A stretch of DNA of 5,877 nucleotides from Thermoanaerobacterales bacterium (GCA_012839145.1 DUNY01000022.1:1-5877); one strand, 5' to 3'. Positions 1-5,436 are shown, numbered from the stretch's first letter. Program-made: numbers and translations. The notes: generated from the letters alone by a model not told the origin.

Positions 1-498
1 CTTGGTTATAGAAAGGGATATTCCACAATAAAAGAGGCCCTTGAAGATGAACAAATATACAGTATCGTCAAAGGTGCCATGGAAGAGTCAGGAAAATATC
101 TTATACATCACTTTGATTTTTCCGTCGTAGAACATGAAAAGTATATGGAAAAAACACTAAAGCGTTTCAAAAATCCCAATCTTAGAGACGAAGTAGTCAG
201 GGTAGCGAGACAGCCTATCAGAAAACTAGGGCCGAAAGACCGGCTTATATTTCCTGCAAAAAAAGCACTTGAAATCCGCATAATCCCCAAAAACCTGGTA
301 AAAGGCATTGCAGCCGCGCTTAAATTCGACTGGGAAGGCGATGATGAAGCAAGGGTTTTACAAGCCATGATTAAAAAGGAAGGCATCCAAGAGGTGCTTA
401 CCCGAATTTGCAACGTATCTGAAAGAAGCAGCCTATCAACATTAATTATAGATGCATTTAACACTGAACTAACCCACCCTAAGTCCCCGCTTATATAG
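1..498 (+). CDS. mtlD: Mannitol-1-phosphate 5-dehydrogenase, C-terminal part (5' end outside window)
   Basis: The frame is open from base 1 and gives 165 residues ending at TAG 496-498. The cytoplasmic enzyme interconverts mannitol 1-phosphate and fructose 6-phosphate with NAD. From family knowledge, the segments LGYRKGYSTIKEAL, AMEESGKYLI, RFKNPNLRDEVVRVARQPIRKL (split here as RFKNPNLRDEVVR and VARQPIRKL), PKDRLIFP and LVKGIAAAL follow the order and spacing of the C-terminal helical domain of MtlD; E. coli MtlD has close counterparts such as RFENPYLKDDV, RQPLRKL and GDRLIKP. The NAD-binding N-terminal domain lies upstream of the window. By comparison with relatives the protein should end near DAFNTEL. 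The last eight residues, THPKSPLI, are encoded inside a hairpin-rich element, so the C-terminus appears to have been rewritten by an insertion. A related polyol or hexuronate dehydrogenase of the same superfamily is possible but less likely. No other mannitol gene is visible here. Confidence 0.85.
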   Translation, partial: LGYRKGYSTIKEALEDEQIYSIVKGAMEESGKYLIHHFDFSVVEHEKYMEKTLKRFKNPNLRDEVVRVARQPIRKLGPKDRLIFPAKKALEIRIIPKNLVKGIAAALKFDWEGDDEARVLQAMIKKEGIQEVLTRICNVSERSSLSTLIIDAFNTELTHPKSPLI

Positions 499-590
499 GC
501 GGCGGATGCCAAAGGGCGGTTAAGTTCAGTATGGACTCGACTAAAATTTATAGGAGGTTGAATCCCCCTATAAATGAAATCTCGTTCACC
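465..590 (+). ncRNA. Hairpin-rich element resembling a TnpB omega-RNA / IS605-type right end (relic or orphan)
   Basis: Three nested or consecutive hairpins can be drawn. The outer one pairs 465-479 (TGAACTAACCCACCC) with 514-528 (GGGCGGTTAAGTTCA) with one bulge and one internal mismatch. Inside it 487-502 forms CCGC-TTATATA-GGCGG type pairing. A third hairpin pairs 547-557 (TTTATAGGAGG) with 564-574 (CCCCCTATAAA), 10 of 11 positions, around a TTGAAT loop. The base composition is much more G+C-rich than the flanks. This arrangement, including the GGCGGATGCCAAAGGG stretch, resembles from memory the structured right ends of clostridial IS200/IS605-group elements that encode the guide RNA of TnpB. 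No transposase, TnpB or left end is present, so it would be a relic, a miniature element or an orphan RNA. Its 5' arm overlaps the end of mtlD. A long bipartite mtlD transcript terminator is the alternative. Confidence 0.4.
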
Positions 591-626
591 AAAACGCCAT
601 GAATATGAAAATTCAGGGCGTTTTTT
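591..626 (+). terminator. Rho-independent terminator after mtlD / hairpin element
   Basis: AAAACGCCATGAAT (591-604) pairs with ATTCAGGGCGTTTT (611-624) with one A/G mismatch, loop ATGAAA, and a T run at 621-626. It closes the mtlD transcript and insulates the selenoprotein promoter downstream. The stretch 627-711 holds no gene that I can support. Confidence 0.85.
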
Positions 627-711
627 GTAATACAAATCGTATTTATTCTCCTTGACTTGAACAAACAATAATAGAGAGATGAAATAAAACACCAAAATTT
701 ACAAATACTCA

Positions 712-740
712 TTGACAGCGTAAATTATAAATAGTATAAT
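712..740 (+). promoter_or_regulatory. Sigma-A promoter of the HesB-like selenoprotein gene
   Basis: TTGACA at 712-717 and TATAAT at 735-740 are both exact consensus hexamers, separated by 17 bases. Transcription should start near 747, giving a short leader of about 20 bases before the ATG at 767. A consensus promoter on such a short ORF is evidence that the gene with the in-frame TGA is live. Confidence 0.85.
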
Positions 741-766
741 AAAATCAACTAAATGGAGGTGATACT

Positions 767-1051
767 ATGGGTAGAGTAGAAATAGATGAAAAGGCTAAAC
801 AATTTATCGTTAATAAAAACGGTGATTCCGTCACCATAAAACTGGAGCGCTTCGGCGGTGGATGAGCCGGATGCACATATATGCCTGCCGTGTATGTAGG
901 TGCGCCCCAGGATACAAGTGAATATGATACTTGCGAAGTTGACGGGATTAAGGTATATATCAGCCCTTTTGTCAGCCGAGAAAACGGTCTAAGAGTTACC
1001 ACATCGGGTTTTGCCTTTTTCAAAGGCCTTGCAGTGGCACCTATATTTTAA
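767..1051 (+). CDS. HesB/IscA-like selenoprotein, UGA read as selenocysteine at codon 33
   Basis: ATG 767 follows GGAGGTGAT (755-763), almost a full complement of the 16S 3' end. Reading through TGA 863-865 gives 94 residues ending at TAA 1049-1051. The protein begins MGRVEIDEKAKQFI and carries FGGG-U-AGCTY at 29-38. In HesB/IscA proteins this loop reads G-C-A/S-G-x-x-Y, so the TGA lies exactly at the conserved cysteine. Sequence on both sides of the TGA is coherent in one frame (VYVGAP, then VDGIKVYISPFV, then a C-terminal SGFAFFKGLAV region at the position of the family's CGC motif). Established knowledge: a family of HesB-like (seleno)proteins with Sec aligned to this Cys is described (TIGRFAM TIGR01911). 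The usual C-terminal C-G-C pair is missing; the only cysteines are C36 and C56, so U33 and C36 form a UxxC motif. An Fe-S assembly role is the family default, but a thiol/selenol redox role fits the residues. Alternative: a pseudogene with a nonsense mutation, which I consider unlikely. Confidence 0.85.
863..906 (+). promoter_or_regulatory. Candidate bacterial SECIS element at and after the UGA
   Basis: Seven bases at 875-881 (ACATATA) pair with 891-897 (TGTATGT), including one G-U pair, around a nine-base loop TGCCTGCCG at 882-890. GC 873-874 can extend the stem by pairing with GC 902-903 across a bulge at 898-901, and GG 869-870 with CC 905-906. The loop starts 16 bases after the UGA, within the spacing known for bacterial SECIS elements (roughly 16-37 bases), and has a G near its 5' side. 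Pairing was done by eye and no folding energy was computed. Confidence 0.5.
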
Positions 1052-1064
1052 AGGTTAAACCTTT
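1050..1064. other. Short palindrome at the convergent gene junction
   Basis: AAAGGTTAAACCTTT is an inverted repeat (7-base arms around one base, in practice a 5-bp stem) spanning the TAA stop codons of both convergent genes. It may act as a weak bidirectional terminator, but it is short and has no long T run, so it could be chance. Confidence 0.25.
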
Positions 1065-1819
1065 CTATGTTCCTTGTAAAGCTGGATGAATTTCAATATA
1101 AAGCTGAACTCTTCAGCACTGCAGTCGGCTAAAAGTTCCAGAGCGGATCGCACCTTGGCATCCTTTAACAGTTCTCGGACTTCGGGGTTCATAGGTTTAA
1201 ATATGGAAGAAATCTCATCATCTTCCGAGACAAAAAAACAAGGTGAAAGCGACAGTGCACCGGCGATTTTCTCTAAGGTTTTGATGGATGGCTCCACTTT
1301 ACCGCTCTCTATCTGACCGATAAGGCCGGTGGAGACTCCTGCCTTTTTTGCAAGCTGGGCTTGAGTGATTTTTCGCTCACAACGTATCTTTTTTATCTTA
1401 TAACCTACGAAACTTGTAGCGGCCATTAGACTTTCAGGTTTTACGTCCAAAGCTCGAGCAATATTCTTCAGCGTGGACAAAGCAGGCATTACCTTCCCGT
1501 TTTCGATTTGACAGAGATAACTGGCGGAAATCCCTACTTTTTCGGACAGTTCCGAAAGGGAAAGGTTTTTCTCCTGTCGGAGAAGTTCGATCTTTGGACC
1601 TAGACCTGCAGCACCGGAGCTGTTTGTTGTAATAAGACCCTCTCGGGATATATTAAGAGCATGTGAAAGCTTGTCGACTGTTTCCAAAGAAGGCTGTTTT
1701 TTTCCAAGCTCGATTTCGCTGAGGTAAGATACTGAAAGATCCGCTCGCCGTGCCAGTTCCTGCAATGTCATATTACGCTTTTGACGGAGATCCCGGATGA
1801 GTTTGTTATCTATCATCAT
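1055..1819 (-). CDS. Transcriptional regulator with three tandem Cro/C1 (XRE) HTH domains
   Basis: The 254-residue protein contains three copies of the Cro/C1-type helix-turn-helix domain (HTH_3), at about residues 8-62, 76-133 and 142-197. Each has the pattern L-R-x-x-(K/R)-x-(M/L/I)-(T/S)-x-x-(E/Q)-L-(A/S), then (V/I)S-x-x-x-(L/I)-x-x-IE-x-GK and P(S/A)-x-x-T(L/V): SYLSEIELGKKQPSLETV, SYLCQIENGKVMPALSTL and GLIGQIESGKVEPSIKTL. Residues about 205-254 form a short helical tail without a recognisable ligand domain; C103, C147, C194 and C233 are its cysteines. A lone HTH domain is the norm, and three in one chain is unusual; it could let one polypeptide bind several half-sites. The start is ATG 1817-1819 or the adjacent ATG 1814-1816, with AGGA (complement of 1827-1830) upstream. 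The gene is divergent from trxA, sharing a control region with a repeated palindrome, and convergent with the selenoprotein gene. Target genes and signal are unknown. Confidence 0.85.
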   Translation of the reverse strand: MMIDNKLIRDLRQKRNMTLQELARRADLSVSYLSEIELGKKQPSLETVDKLSHALNISREGLITTNSSGAAGLGPKIELLRQEKNLSLSELSEKVGISASYLCQIENGKVMPALSTLKNIARALDVKPESLMAATSFVGYKIKKIRCERKITQAQLAKKAGVSTGLIGQIESGKVEPSIKTLEKIAGALSLSPCFFVSEDDEISSIFKPMNPEVRELLKDAKVRSALELLADCSAEEFSFILKFIQLYKEHRKV

Positions 1820-1880
1820 AATTACATCCTTTCATACTGAGTTGAAAAACTAACAATAACCATAAAAGGTTTTCGCAAAA

Positions 1881-1912
1881 TATAGTATACTATAATATAA
1901 GTATAGTATACT
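1881..1912. promoter_or_regulatory. Repeated palindromic operator candidate in the divergent xre-trxA control region
   Basis: TATAGTATACT occurs twice, at 1881-1891 and 1902-1912, exactly 21 bases apart, about two helical turns. Each copy contains the palindrome AGTATACT (1884-1891 and 1905-1912), and the first extends to the perfect 14-base palindrome TATAGTATACTATA (1881-1894). A TATAAT at 1891-1896 and several TATACT-like matches overlap the repeats on both strands, so a bound repressor would block a promoter. No convincing -35 box could be placed for either direction. The natural ligand is the adjacent triple-HTH regulator, controlling itself and perhaps trxA. AT-rich promoter sequence can be palindromic by chance. 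Confidence 0.5.
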
Positions 1913-1965
1913 CACAAAAGCCGGTCAAGAAAAATAAAAAGATTTAAAAAAGAGGAGGAAATTAG

Positions 1966-2280
1966 ATGAAACCATTAACCATTACCGATGATAATTTTCA
2001 GGTAGAAGTAATTGAGGCCAAGGGCAAAGTGCTTGTAGATTTTTGGGCACCCTGGTGCGGACCCTGTCGTATGATGGGTCCGGTCATTGACGAGATTGCC
2101 GCAGAATACGGGTCTGAACTGAAAGTAGGAAAGCTCAATGTAGACGAAAACTCCAATACCGCATCCAAATACGGAGTCATGAGTATTCCTACCTTATTGG
2201 TCTTTGAAAATGGCGAAGTAGCAAACAAAATGGTGGGCTTCATGCCTAAAAAAGATTTGCTGGCCGAAATCGGCTTATAA
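1966..2280 (+). CDS. trxA: Thioredoxin
   Basis: The 104-residue protein is the normal length for a classical thioredoxin, a cytoplasmic dithiol reductant that passes electrons from a thioredoxin reductase to protein disulfides. The active site is WAPWCGPCR at residues 27-35 with redox cysteines C31 and C34; buried D25 and cis-proline P75 in SIPTL are both present, as is the VGFMPK loop near the end. The start ATG 1966 has the strong site AGAGGAGGAA at 1951-1960. The gene is monocistronic: it has its own upstream control region and a strong terminator at 2290-2328. No thioredoxin reductase is nearby. Its position next to a redox-type selenoprotein and a shared regulator hints at a functional link, by inference only. 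Confidence 0.97.
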   Translation: MKPLTITDDNFQVEVIEAKGKVLVDFWAPWCGPCRMMGPVIDEIAAEYGSELKVGKLNVDENSNTASKYGVMSIPTLLVFENGEVANKMVGFMPKKDLLAEIGL

Positions 2281-2289
2281 GAAAGATTC

Positions 2290-2328
2290 AAAAACCCTCG
2301 CTCACATCACATATGAGCGAGGGTTTTT
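2290..2328. terminator. Strong rho-independent terminator after trxA
   Basis: AAAAACCCTCGCTCA (2290-2304) and TGAGCGAGGGTTTTT (2314-2328) are perfect 15-base complements around a 9-base loop, with T and A tracts on the two sides, so it could stop transcription in both directions. It separates trxA from the zinc operon. The stretch 2329-2409 beyond it shows nothing else that I can name. Confidence 0.95.
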
Positions 2329-2409
2329 AATTATGGTTTTACAATATATACCTGCTTATACCGATATAATCCAAAAAATATGTTTTTTCAATAAATCTGC
2401 AAAGAATAA

Positions 2410-2439
2410 TTGACATAGTTAAAGGGGAAAATATATAAT
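2410..2439 (+). promoter_or_regulatory. Sigma-A promoter of the zinc-uptake operon
   Basis: TTGACA at 2410-2415 and TATAAT at 2434-2439 are exact consensus hexamers with an 18-base spacer. The predicted start near 2446 coincides with the beginning of the inverted repeat at 2446-2466. Confidence 0.85.
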
Positions 2440-2445
2440 ATAAGA

Positions 2446-2466
2446 TGCAAATGCAAATCTTTTGCA
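2446..2466. promoter_or_regulatory. Candidate Fur-family (Zur) operator
   Basis: TGCAAA (2452-2457) and TTTGCA (2461-2466) form a perfect inverted repeat separated by TCT. Written as TGCAAAT-C-TTTTGCA it is a 15-base 7-1-7 palindrome with one mismatch, the architecture of Fur, Zur and PerR boxes. A third TGCAAA copy directly precedes it at 2446-2451. It lies at the transcription start of znuA, where a zinc-loaded repressor would block initiation. The likely ligand is the Fur-family protein encoded at the end of the same operon. The half-site differs from the B. subtilis Zur box, so assignment rests on position and architecture. Confidence 0.6.
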
Positions 2467-2481
2467 ATTGGAGGAGTTCCC

Positions 2482-3387
2482 ATGAAAACAGCAAAAACCC
2501 TTTTAGTATTAATGGTGACTTTAAGCATCATAGTATTTGCAGCAGGGTGTTCCAGAAACAGTCAAAGGGTTCCTGCCGAAGATGACCGACACAGCTTAAA
2601 AATTTACACAACATTTTATCCTATATATGATTTTACCAAGAAAATCGTAGGTGATGATGTACAGGTGGAAAACCTGATACCTGCCGGGGTTGAGCCCCAT
2701 GACTTTGAACTGTCGCCAAAACAGGCGGCAAAAATTTATGATGGGGATATATTTATTTTCTTAGGTGAAAGCATGGAGCCTTGGGCAAAAAAAATGGCCC
2801 AAGACCTTGATAAAAAAGGTGTGACTGTTATAGAAGCAGGAAAAGGCCTAATAGAAAACGATGATCCCCATATATGGTTGGACCCTGTCTTGGCTGGCAA
2901 AATGGCCAAAAATATTTACAAGGGCCTTGTTTACGTAGATGAAGATCACGAGCCGGATTATAACAAAAACATAACAGCACTTACTAGAAAACTGGACGAA
3001 CTTGATAAAAGCTTAAGCCAAATAGCATCAGGCAGCATGAGAAAAGACATAGTTACATCCCATGGGTTTTTAGGTTATGTTGCCCGCCGCTATGGATTCA
3101 ATCAAATGGCTATCACCGGCTTATCACCCCAGGAGGAGCCTTCCACGAAAAAAATGGCTGAGCTTATTAAGTTTTGCACAGACAAAGATATCAAATACAT
3201 TTTTACTGAGCCGGGGGAAAATTCAAAGCTTACCGAAACACTGGCTAGGGACACAGGAGCGAAGATTTTAGAACTAAACCCCCTGGGAACTCTACGAACC
3301 GATGAGATAAAGGCCGGTGAAGATTATTTTTCCATCATGGAAAAGAATTTAGAGGCATTAAAGACAGCCCTGGGCCATAAACAATAA
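2482..3387 (+). CDS. znuA: Zinc ABC transporter substrate-binding lipoprotein
   Basis: The 301-residue protein is of the cluster A-I/ZnuA (TroA, PF01297) type and captures extracellular Zn2+ for delivery to the ZnuB permease. A lipoprotein signal peptide has hydrophobic residues 7-19 and the lipobox FAAGC, so mature C23 is lipid-anchored to the outer face of the membrane. Metal-site segments are IPAGVEPHDFELSP (H73), DDPHIWLDP (H130) and TSHGFLGYVARRYGF (H194). The third ligand is His, as in zinc proteins, where manganese proteins such as PsaA usually have Glu. The fourth region reads ELNPLGT, with N266 where many relatives have Asp. There is no His-rich loop between the first and second ligands. 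The start ATG 2482 follows GGAGGAG at 2470-2476. First gene of the operon, 51 bases before znuC. Confidence 0.93.
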   Translation: MKTAKTLLVLMVTLSIIVFAAGCSRNSQRVPAEDDRHSLKIYTTFYPIYDFTKKIVGDDVQVENLIPAGVEPHDFELSPKQAAKIYDGDIFIFLGESMEPWAKKMAQDLDKKGVTVIEAGKGLIENDDPHIWLDPVLAGKMAKNIYKGLVYVDEDHEPDYNKNITALTRKLDELDKSLSQIASGSMRKDIVTSHGFLGYVARRYGFNQMAITGLSPQEEPSTKKMAELIKFCTDKDIKYIFTEPGENSKLTETLARDTGAKILELNPLGTLRTDEIKAGEDYFSIMEKNLEALKTALGHKQ

Positions 3388-3409
3388 ACTAAGAGGATTT
3401 TAGTTTTTT
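3386..3409 (+). terminator. Weak hairpin with T tract between znuA and znuC, possible attenuator
   Basis: AAACTAA (3386-3392) pairs with TTAGTTT (3400-3406), with a run of Ts from 3404 to 3409. The stem has only one G-C pair, so termination would be partial at best. Such a site could keep the substrate-binding protein in excess over the membrane components, but it may be chance in AT-rich DNA. Confidence 0.3.
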
Positions 3410-3438
3410 AAATATGTGAGTTAAAAGCTGGTGAAACT

Positions 3439-4215
3439 ATGTTAGATATAAGAAACGATCCCTTTGACCTGGCAGCCGTTGAAAACAAAGAAGTCATAGG
3501 CCTGACAAAGGTTTCCTTTTCCTATGACGGAAAGCCTGTTTTGAAAGATGTAAATCTTTCGGTTAAAACAGGGGACTTTTTGACGGTTCTGGGCCCTAAC
3601 GGTTCTGCTAAATCCACTCTGCTTAAGGTCATGCTGGGACTGCTTACACCCAAGACCGGAGAAGTGAAGATTTTCGGTCAAAAGGTTCGGCAGTTTAAGG
3701 ATTGGAACAAGATAGGCTATATATCCCAACAGGCTGCAAACATCAACACCTCTTTCCCGGCTACAGTGGAAGAAGTGGTATCGTCGGCATATTATACGGG
3801 ATTTGGTAGGATATTTGACGGCGCGGAAAGAAAAGAGGCAGTAAAAAGAGCCCTTGATGCAGTAGGAATAACAGCTCTTTCCCATCGACTCATAGGCCGT
3901 CTTTCCGGTGGCCAGAGGCAAAAGGTTTTTTTAGCAAGGGCTTTGGTGAGAAAGCCCCAAACACTTTTTCTCGATGAACCTACAACCGGTATTGACGCTG
4001 CTTCACAGCAAGAATTCTACGAACTCATTTCAAATTTTCATAAAAACAACATGACAATAGTCATGATAACCCATGATATGGAGGCTGCTGTGAAAAGGGC
4101 AACAAAAGTCGCATATATGAGGGACGGAAAAGTGAATCTAGATCCAAATCCAGGGAACTTTTCTGAAAAATTGCCGTCTATATTAATAGAGCAGTGGGCA
4201 AGGGGGCAGGTGTAA
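3439..4215 (+). CDS. znuC: Zinc ABC transporter ATP-binding protein
   Basis: The 258-residue cytoplasmic ATPase energises the ZnuB permease. Motifs in order: Walker A GPNGSAKST (52-60 region), Q-loop ISQQ (95-98), ABC signature LSGGQRQKV (155-163), Walker B LFLDEP (177-181 region) with catalytic E180, D-loop TTGID, and H-loop MITHDME with H212. The Walker A glycine before the lysine is Ala (S-A-K-S instead of A-G-K-S); I recall the same feature in some Firmicute zinc-uptake ATPases, so it need not mean loss of activity. The start ATG 3439 has only a weak ribosome binding site (AGCTGGTGA), and about 20 residues precede the usual domain start, so a slightly later start cannot be excluded. The stop codon overlaps the znuB start by one base (TAATG), indicating translational coupling. 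Confidence 0.94.
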   Translation: MLDIRNDPFDLAAVENKEVIGLTKVSFSYDGKPVLKDVNLSVKTGDFLTVLGPNGSAKSTLLKVMLGLLTPKTGEVKIFGQKVRQFKDWNKIGYISQQAANINTSFPATVEEVVSSAYYTGFGRIFDGAERKEAVKRALDAVGITALSHRLIGRLSGGQRQKVFLARALVRKPQTLFLDEPTTGIDAASQQEFYELISNFHKNNMTIVMITHDMEAAVKRATKVAYMRDGKVNLDPNPGNFSEKLPSILIEQWARGQV

Positions 4216-5024
4216 TGTATATATTAAGCTTTGATTTTATGCAGCGGGCATTTGCTGCCGGCATAATCACAGCCCTGCTTGCTTCGGTTATGGGTGTTTT
4301 TATTGTACTGAGGCGCATGTCCTTGGTAGGTGACAGCCTATCCCATGCCGCACTTGCGGGAGTAGCCGGCGGTATGCTCTTCGGTATATACCCCTTTTAT
4401 GGTGCTTTGATTTTCTCAAGTGCCGCAGCCGTCTTCATCGAACTTATAAGATCAGCTTTTAAAAAATATTCGGAAGTGGCATTGGCAGTGGTTATGTCCG
4501 GTGGGATGGGTCTTGCTGTAGTGCTCATAAGCCTTGGAAAATCTTTTAATGCGGATTTGATGTCCTATTTATTCGGCAGCTTAGTTGCCGTATCTCCCCA
4601 GGATATAATAATTATTTCAATAGTGGGTTTTTTCATAATGATTTCTATGTTATTATTACATAGAGAGCTTTTTTCCGTCACCTTTGATGAAGAAGCGGCA
4701 GAGCTTTCCGGCATACCCGTAAAGGCAGTCAACATTTATTTTACTCTGATGACCGCCCTTGTGATAGCCCTGTCGGTTCGAGTGGTGGGAGCTTTATTAA
4801 TATCCGCCTTAATGGTGATACCTGCTGCGGTAAGCCTTCAGCTGGCTAAAAGTTTTAAATCCACTTTCATTATAGCAGTTGGAGTAGCGCTTTTTTCCGT
4901 TATAACAGGTCTTTATACATCTTTCATATATGACTTGGCCCCCGGAGGGACCATAGTATTAATAGCTTCAGCTATTTTGATGATTGTACTTACCATAAAG
5001 GGGGCTTTAAACAGATGGATGTAG
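4215..5024 (+). CDS. znuB: Zinc ABC transporter permease
   Basis: The 269-residue integral membrane protein of the ABC-3 family (PF00950) forms the zinc channel with ZnuA and ZnuC. Hydrophobic helices lie at about 12-34, 43-58, 62-80, 88-109, 129-149, 171-190, 192-209, 217-238 and 244-264. Family landmarks are RRMSLVGDSLSHAALAGVA (33-51), the cytoplasmic coupling segment FDEEAAELSGIPV (157-169) and LLISALMVIPAA (194-205). I chose ATG 4215, which overlaps the znuC stop and has AAGGGGGCAGG upstream; a GTG at 4194 in the same frame would add seven residues but has no matching site and would overlap znuC more. The 3' end overlaps the start of the Fur-family gene by 10 bases. Confidence 0.94.
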   Translation: MYILSFDFMQRAFAAGIITALLASVMGVFIVLRRMSLVGDSLSHAALAGVAGGMLFGIYPFYGALIFSSAAAVFIELIRSAFKKYSEVALAVVMSGGMGLAVVLISLGKSFNADLMSYLFGSLVAVSPQDIIIISIVGFFIMISMLLLHRELFSVTFDEEAAELSGIPVKAVNIYFTLMTALVIALSVRVVGALLISALMVIPAAVSLQLAKSFKSTFIIAVGVALFSVITGLYTSFIYDLAPGGTIVLIASAILMIVLTIKGALNRWM

Positions 5025-5434
5025 AAAAACTCCTGAAAGAACAGCAGTTGAAAGTAACTCCTCAGCGCAAGGCCATTATTAAAGTATTGCAGAACACCAA
5101 CACAGTTTTAAATGCACAGGAGATTTTTGCGGAAGTTATCAAAACACAGCCCAGTATTAATTTTTCAACCGTCTACCGAAATCTTGATGTGCTGCTGACA
5201 AAAGGGATCCTATGCCGAATAACTCCGGAAAGCGGCGGCGTTTTATATGAGCTTCGCCGGGAGGAAGGCCATCATCACCATGTGATTTGTAAAAAATGCG
5301 GAGCGTCCATTCCATTGGATTACTGCCCCATGGAAGATATAAAAAAGGAACTGTGTAAAAGGGGGTTTACCCCTACAGACCACCGATTTGAGATTTATGG
5401 CTACTGTGACCGATGTAATAAAGGAGGCTTGTGA
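5015..5434 (+). CDS. zur: Fur-family metalloregulator, probably zinc uptake repressor Zur
   Basis: The 139-residue protein has normal Fur length. An N-terminal winged helix carries LKVTPQRKAII (12-22) and the recognition helix region NFSTVYRNLDVL (49-60). The dimerisation domain holds the HHHH cluster (86-89), the structural zinc site CKKC (C92, C95) with YCDRC (C131, C134), and H123 in DHRFEIYGY. Fur-family members include Fur (iron), Zur (zinc), PerR (peroxide), Mur and Nur, and sequence alone cannot settle the metal. Co-transcription with znuACB and the 7-1-7 palindrome at the operon promoter favour Zur with autoregulation. AAAGGGGG (4998-5004 region) precedes ATG 5015, which lies inside the end of znuB, so the two are probably translationally coupled. 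Confidence 0.9.
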   Translation: MDVEKLLKEQQLKVTPQRKAIIKVLQNTNTVLNAQEIFAEVIKTQPSINFSTVYRNLDVLLTKGILCRITPESGGVLYELRREEGHHHHVICKKCGASIPLDYCPMEDIKKELCKRGFTPTDHRFEIYGYCDRCNKGGL

Positions 5435-5436
5435 CC

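Noticed and set aside
652..680. TTGACT as a second promoter upstream of the selenoprotein gene
   Set aside because: No acceptable -10 box lies 16-18 bases downstream.
108..695. Long open frame on the minus strand opposite mtlD and its downstream element
   Set aside because: It runs antisense through a well-supported mtlD frame, the hairpin element and a terminator, and its translation resembles no protein family.
767..865. Short 32-residue ORF ending at the TGA, or a pseudogene broken by nonsense mutation
   Set aside because: The frame continues without any other stop to a natural C-terminus, the TGA replaces the key Cys of the family, and a hairpin follows. Mutation to a stop at exactly this codon by chance is unlikely.
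745..1023. Minus-strand open frame opposite the selenoprotein gene
   Set aside because: It is the shadow of the readthrough frame; the plus strand has the promoter, ribosome binding site and HesB motif.
2365..2370. TATAAT upstream of the main zinc operon promoter
   Set aside because: The nearest TTTACA-like box is 21 bases away, too far for a sigma-A promoter.
4194..4214. GTG start for znuB at 4194
   Set aside because: The ATG at 4215 overlaps the znuC stop in the usual TAATG arrangement and has the better-spaced ribosome binding site; the extra seven residues are not typical of the family.
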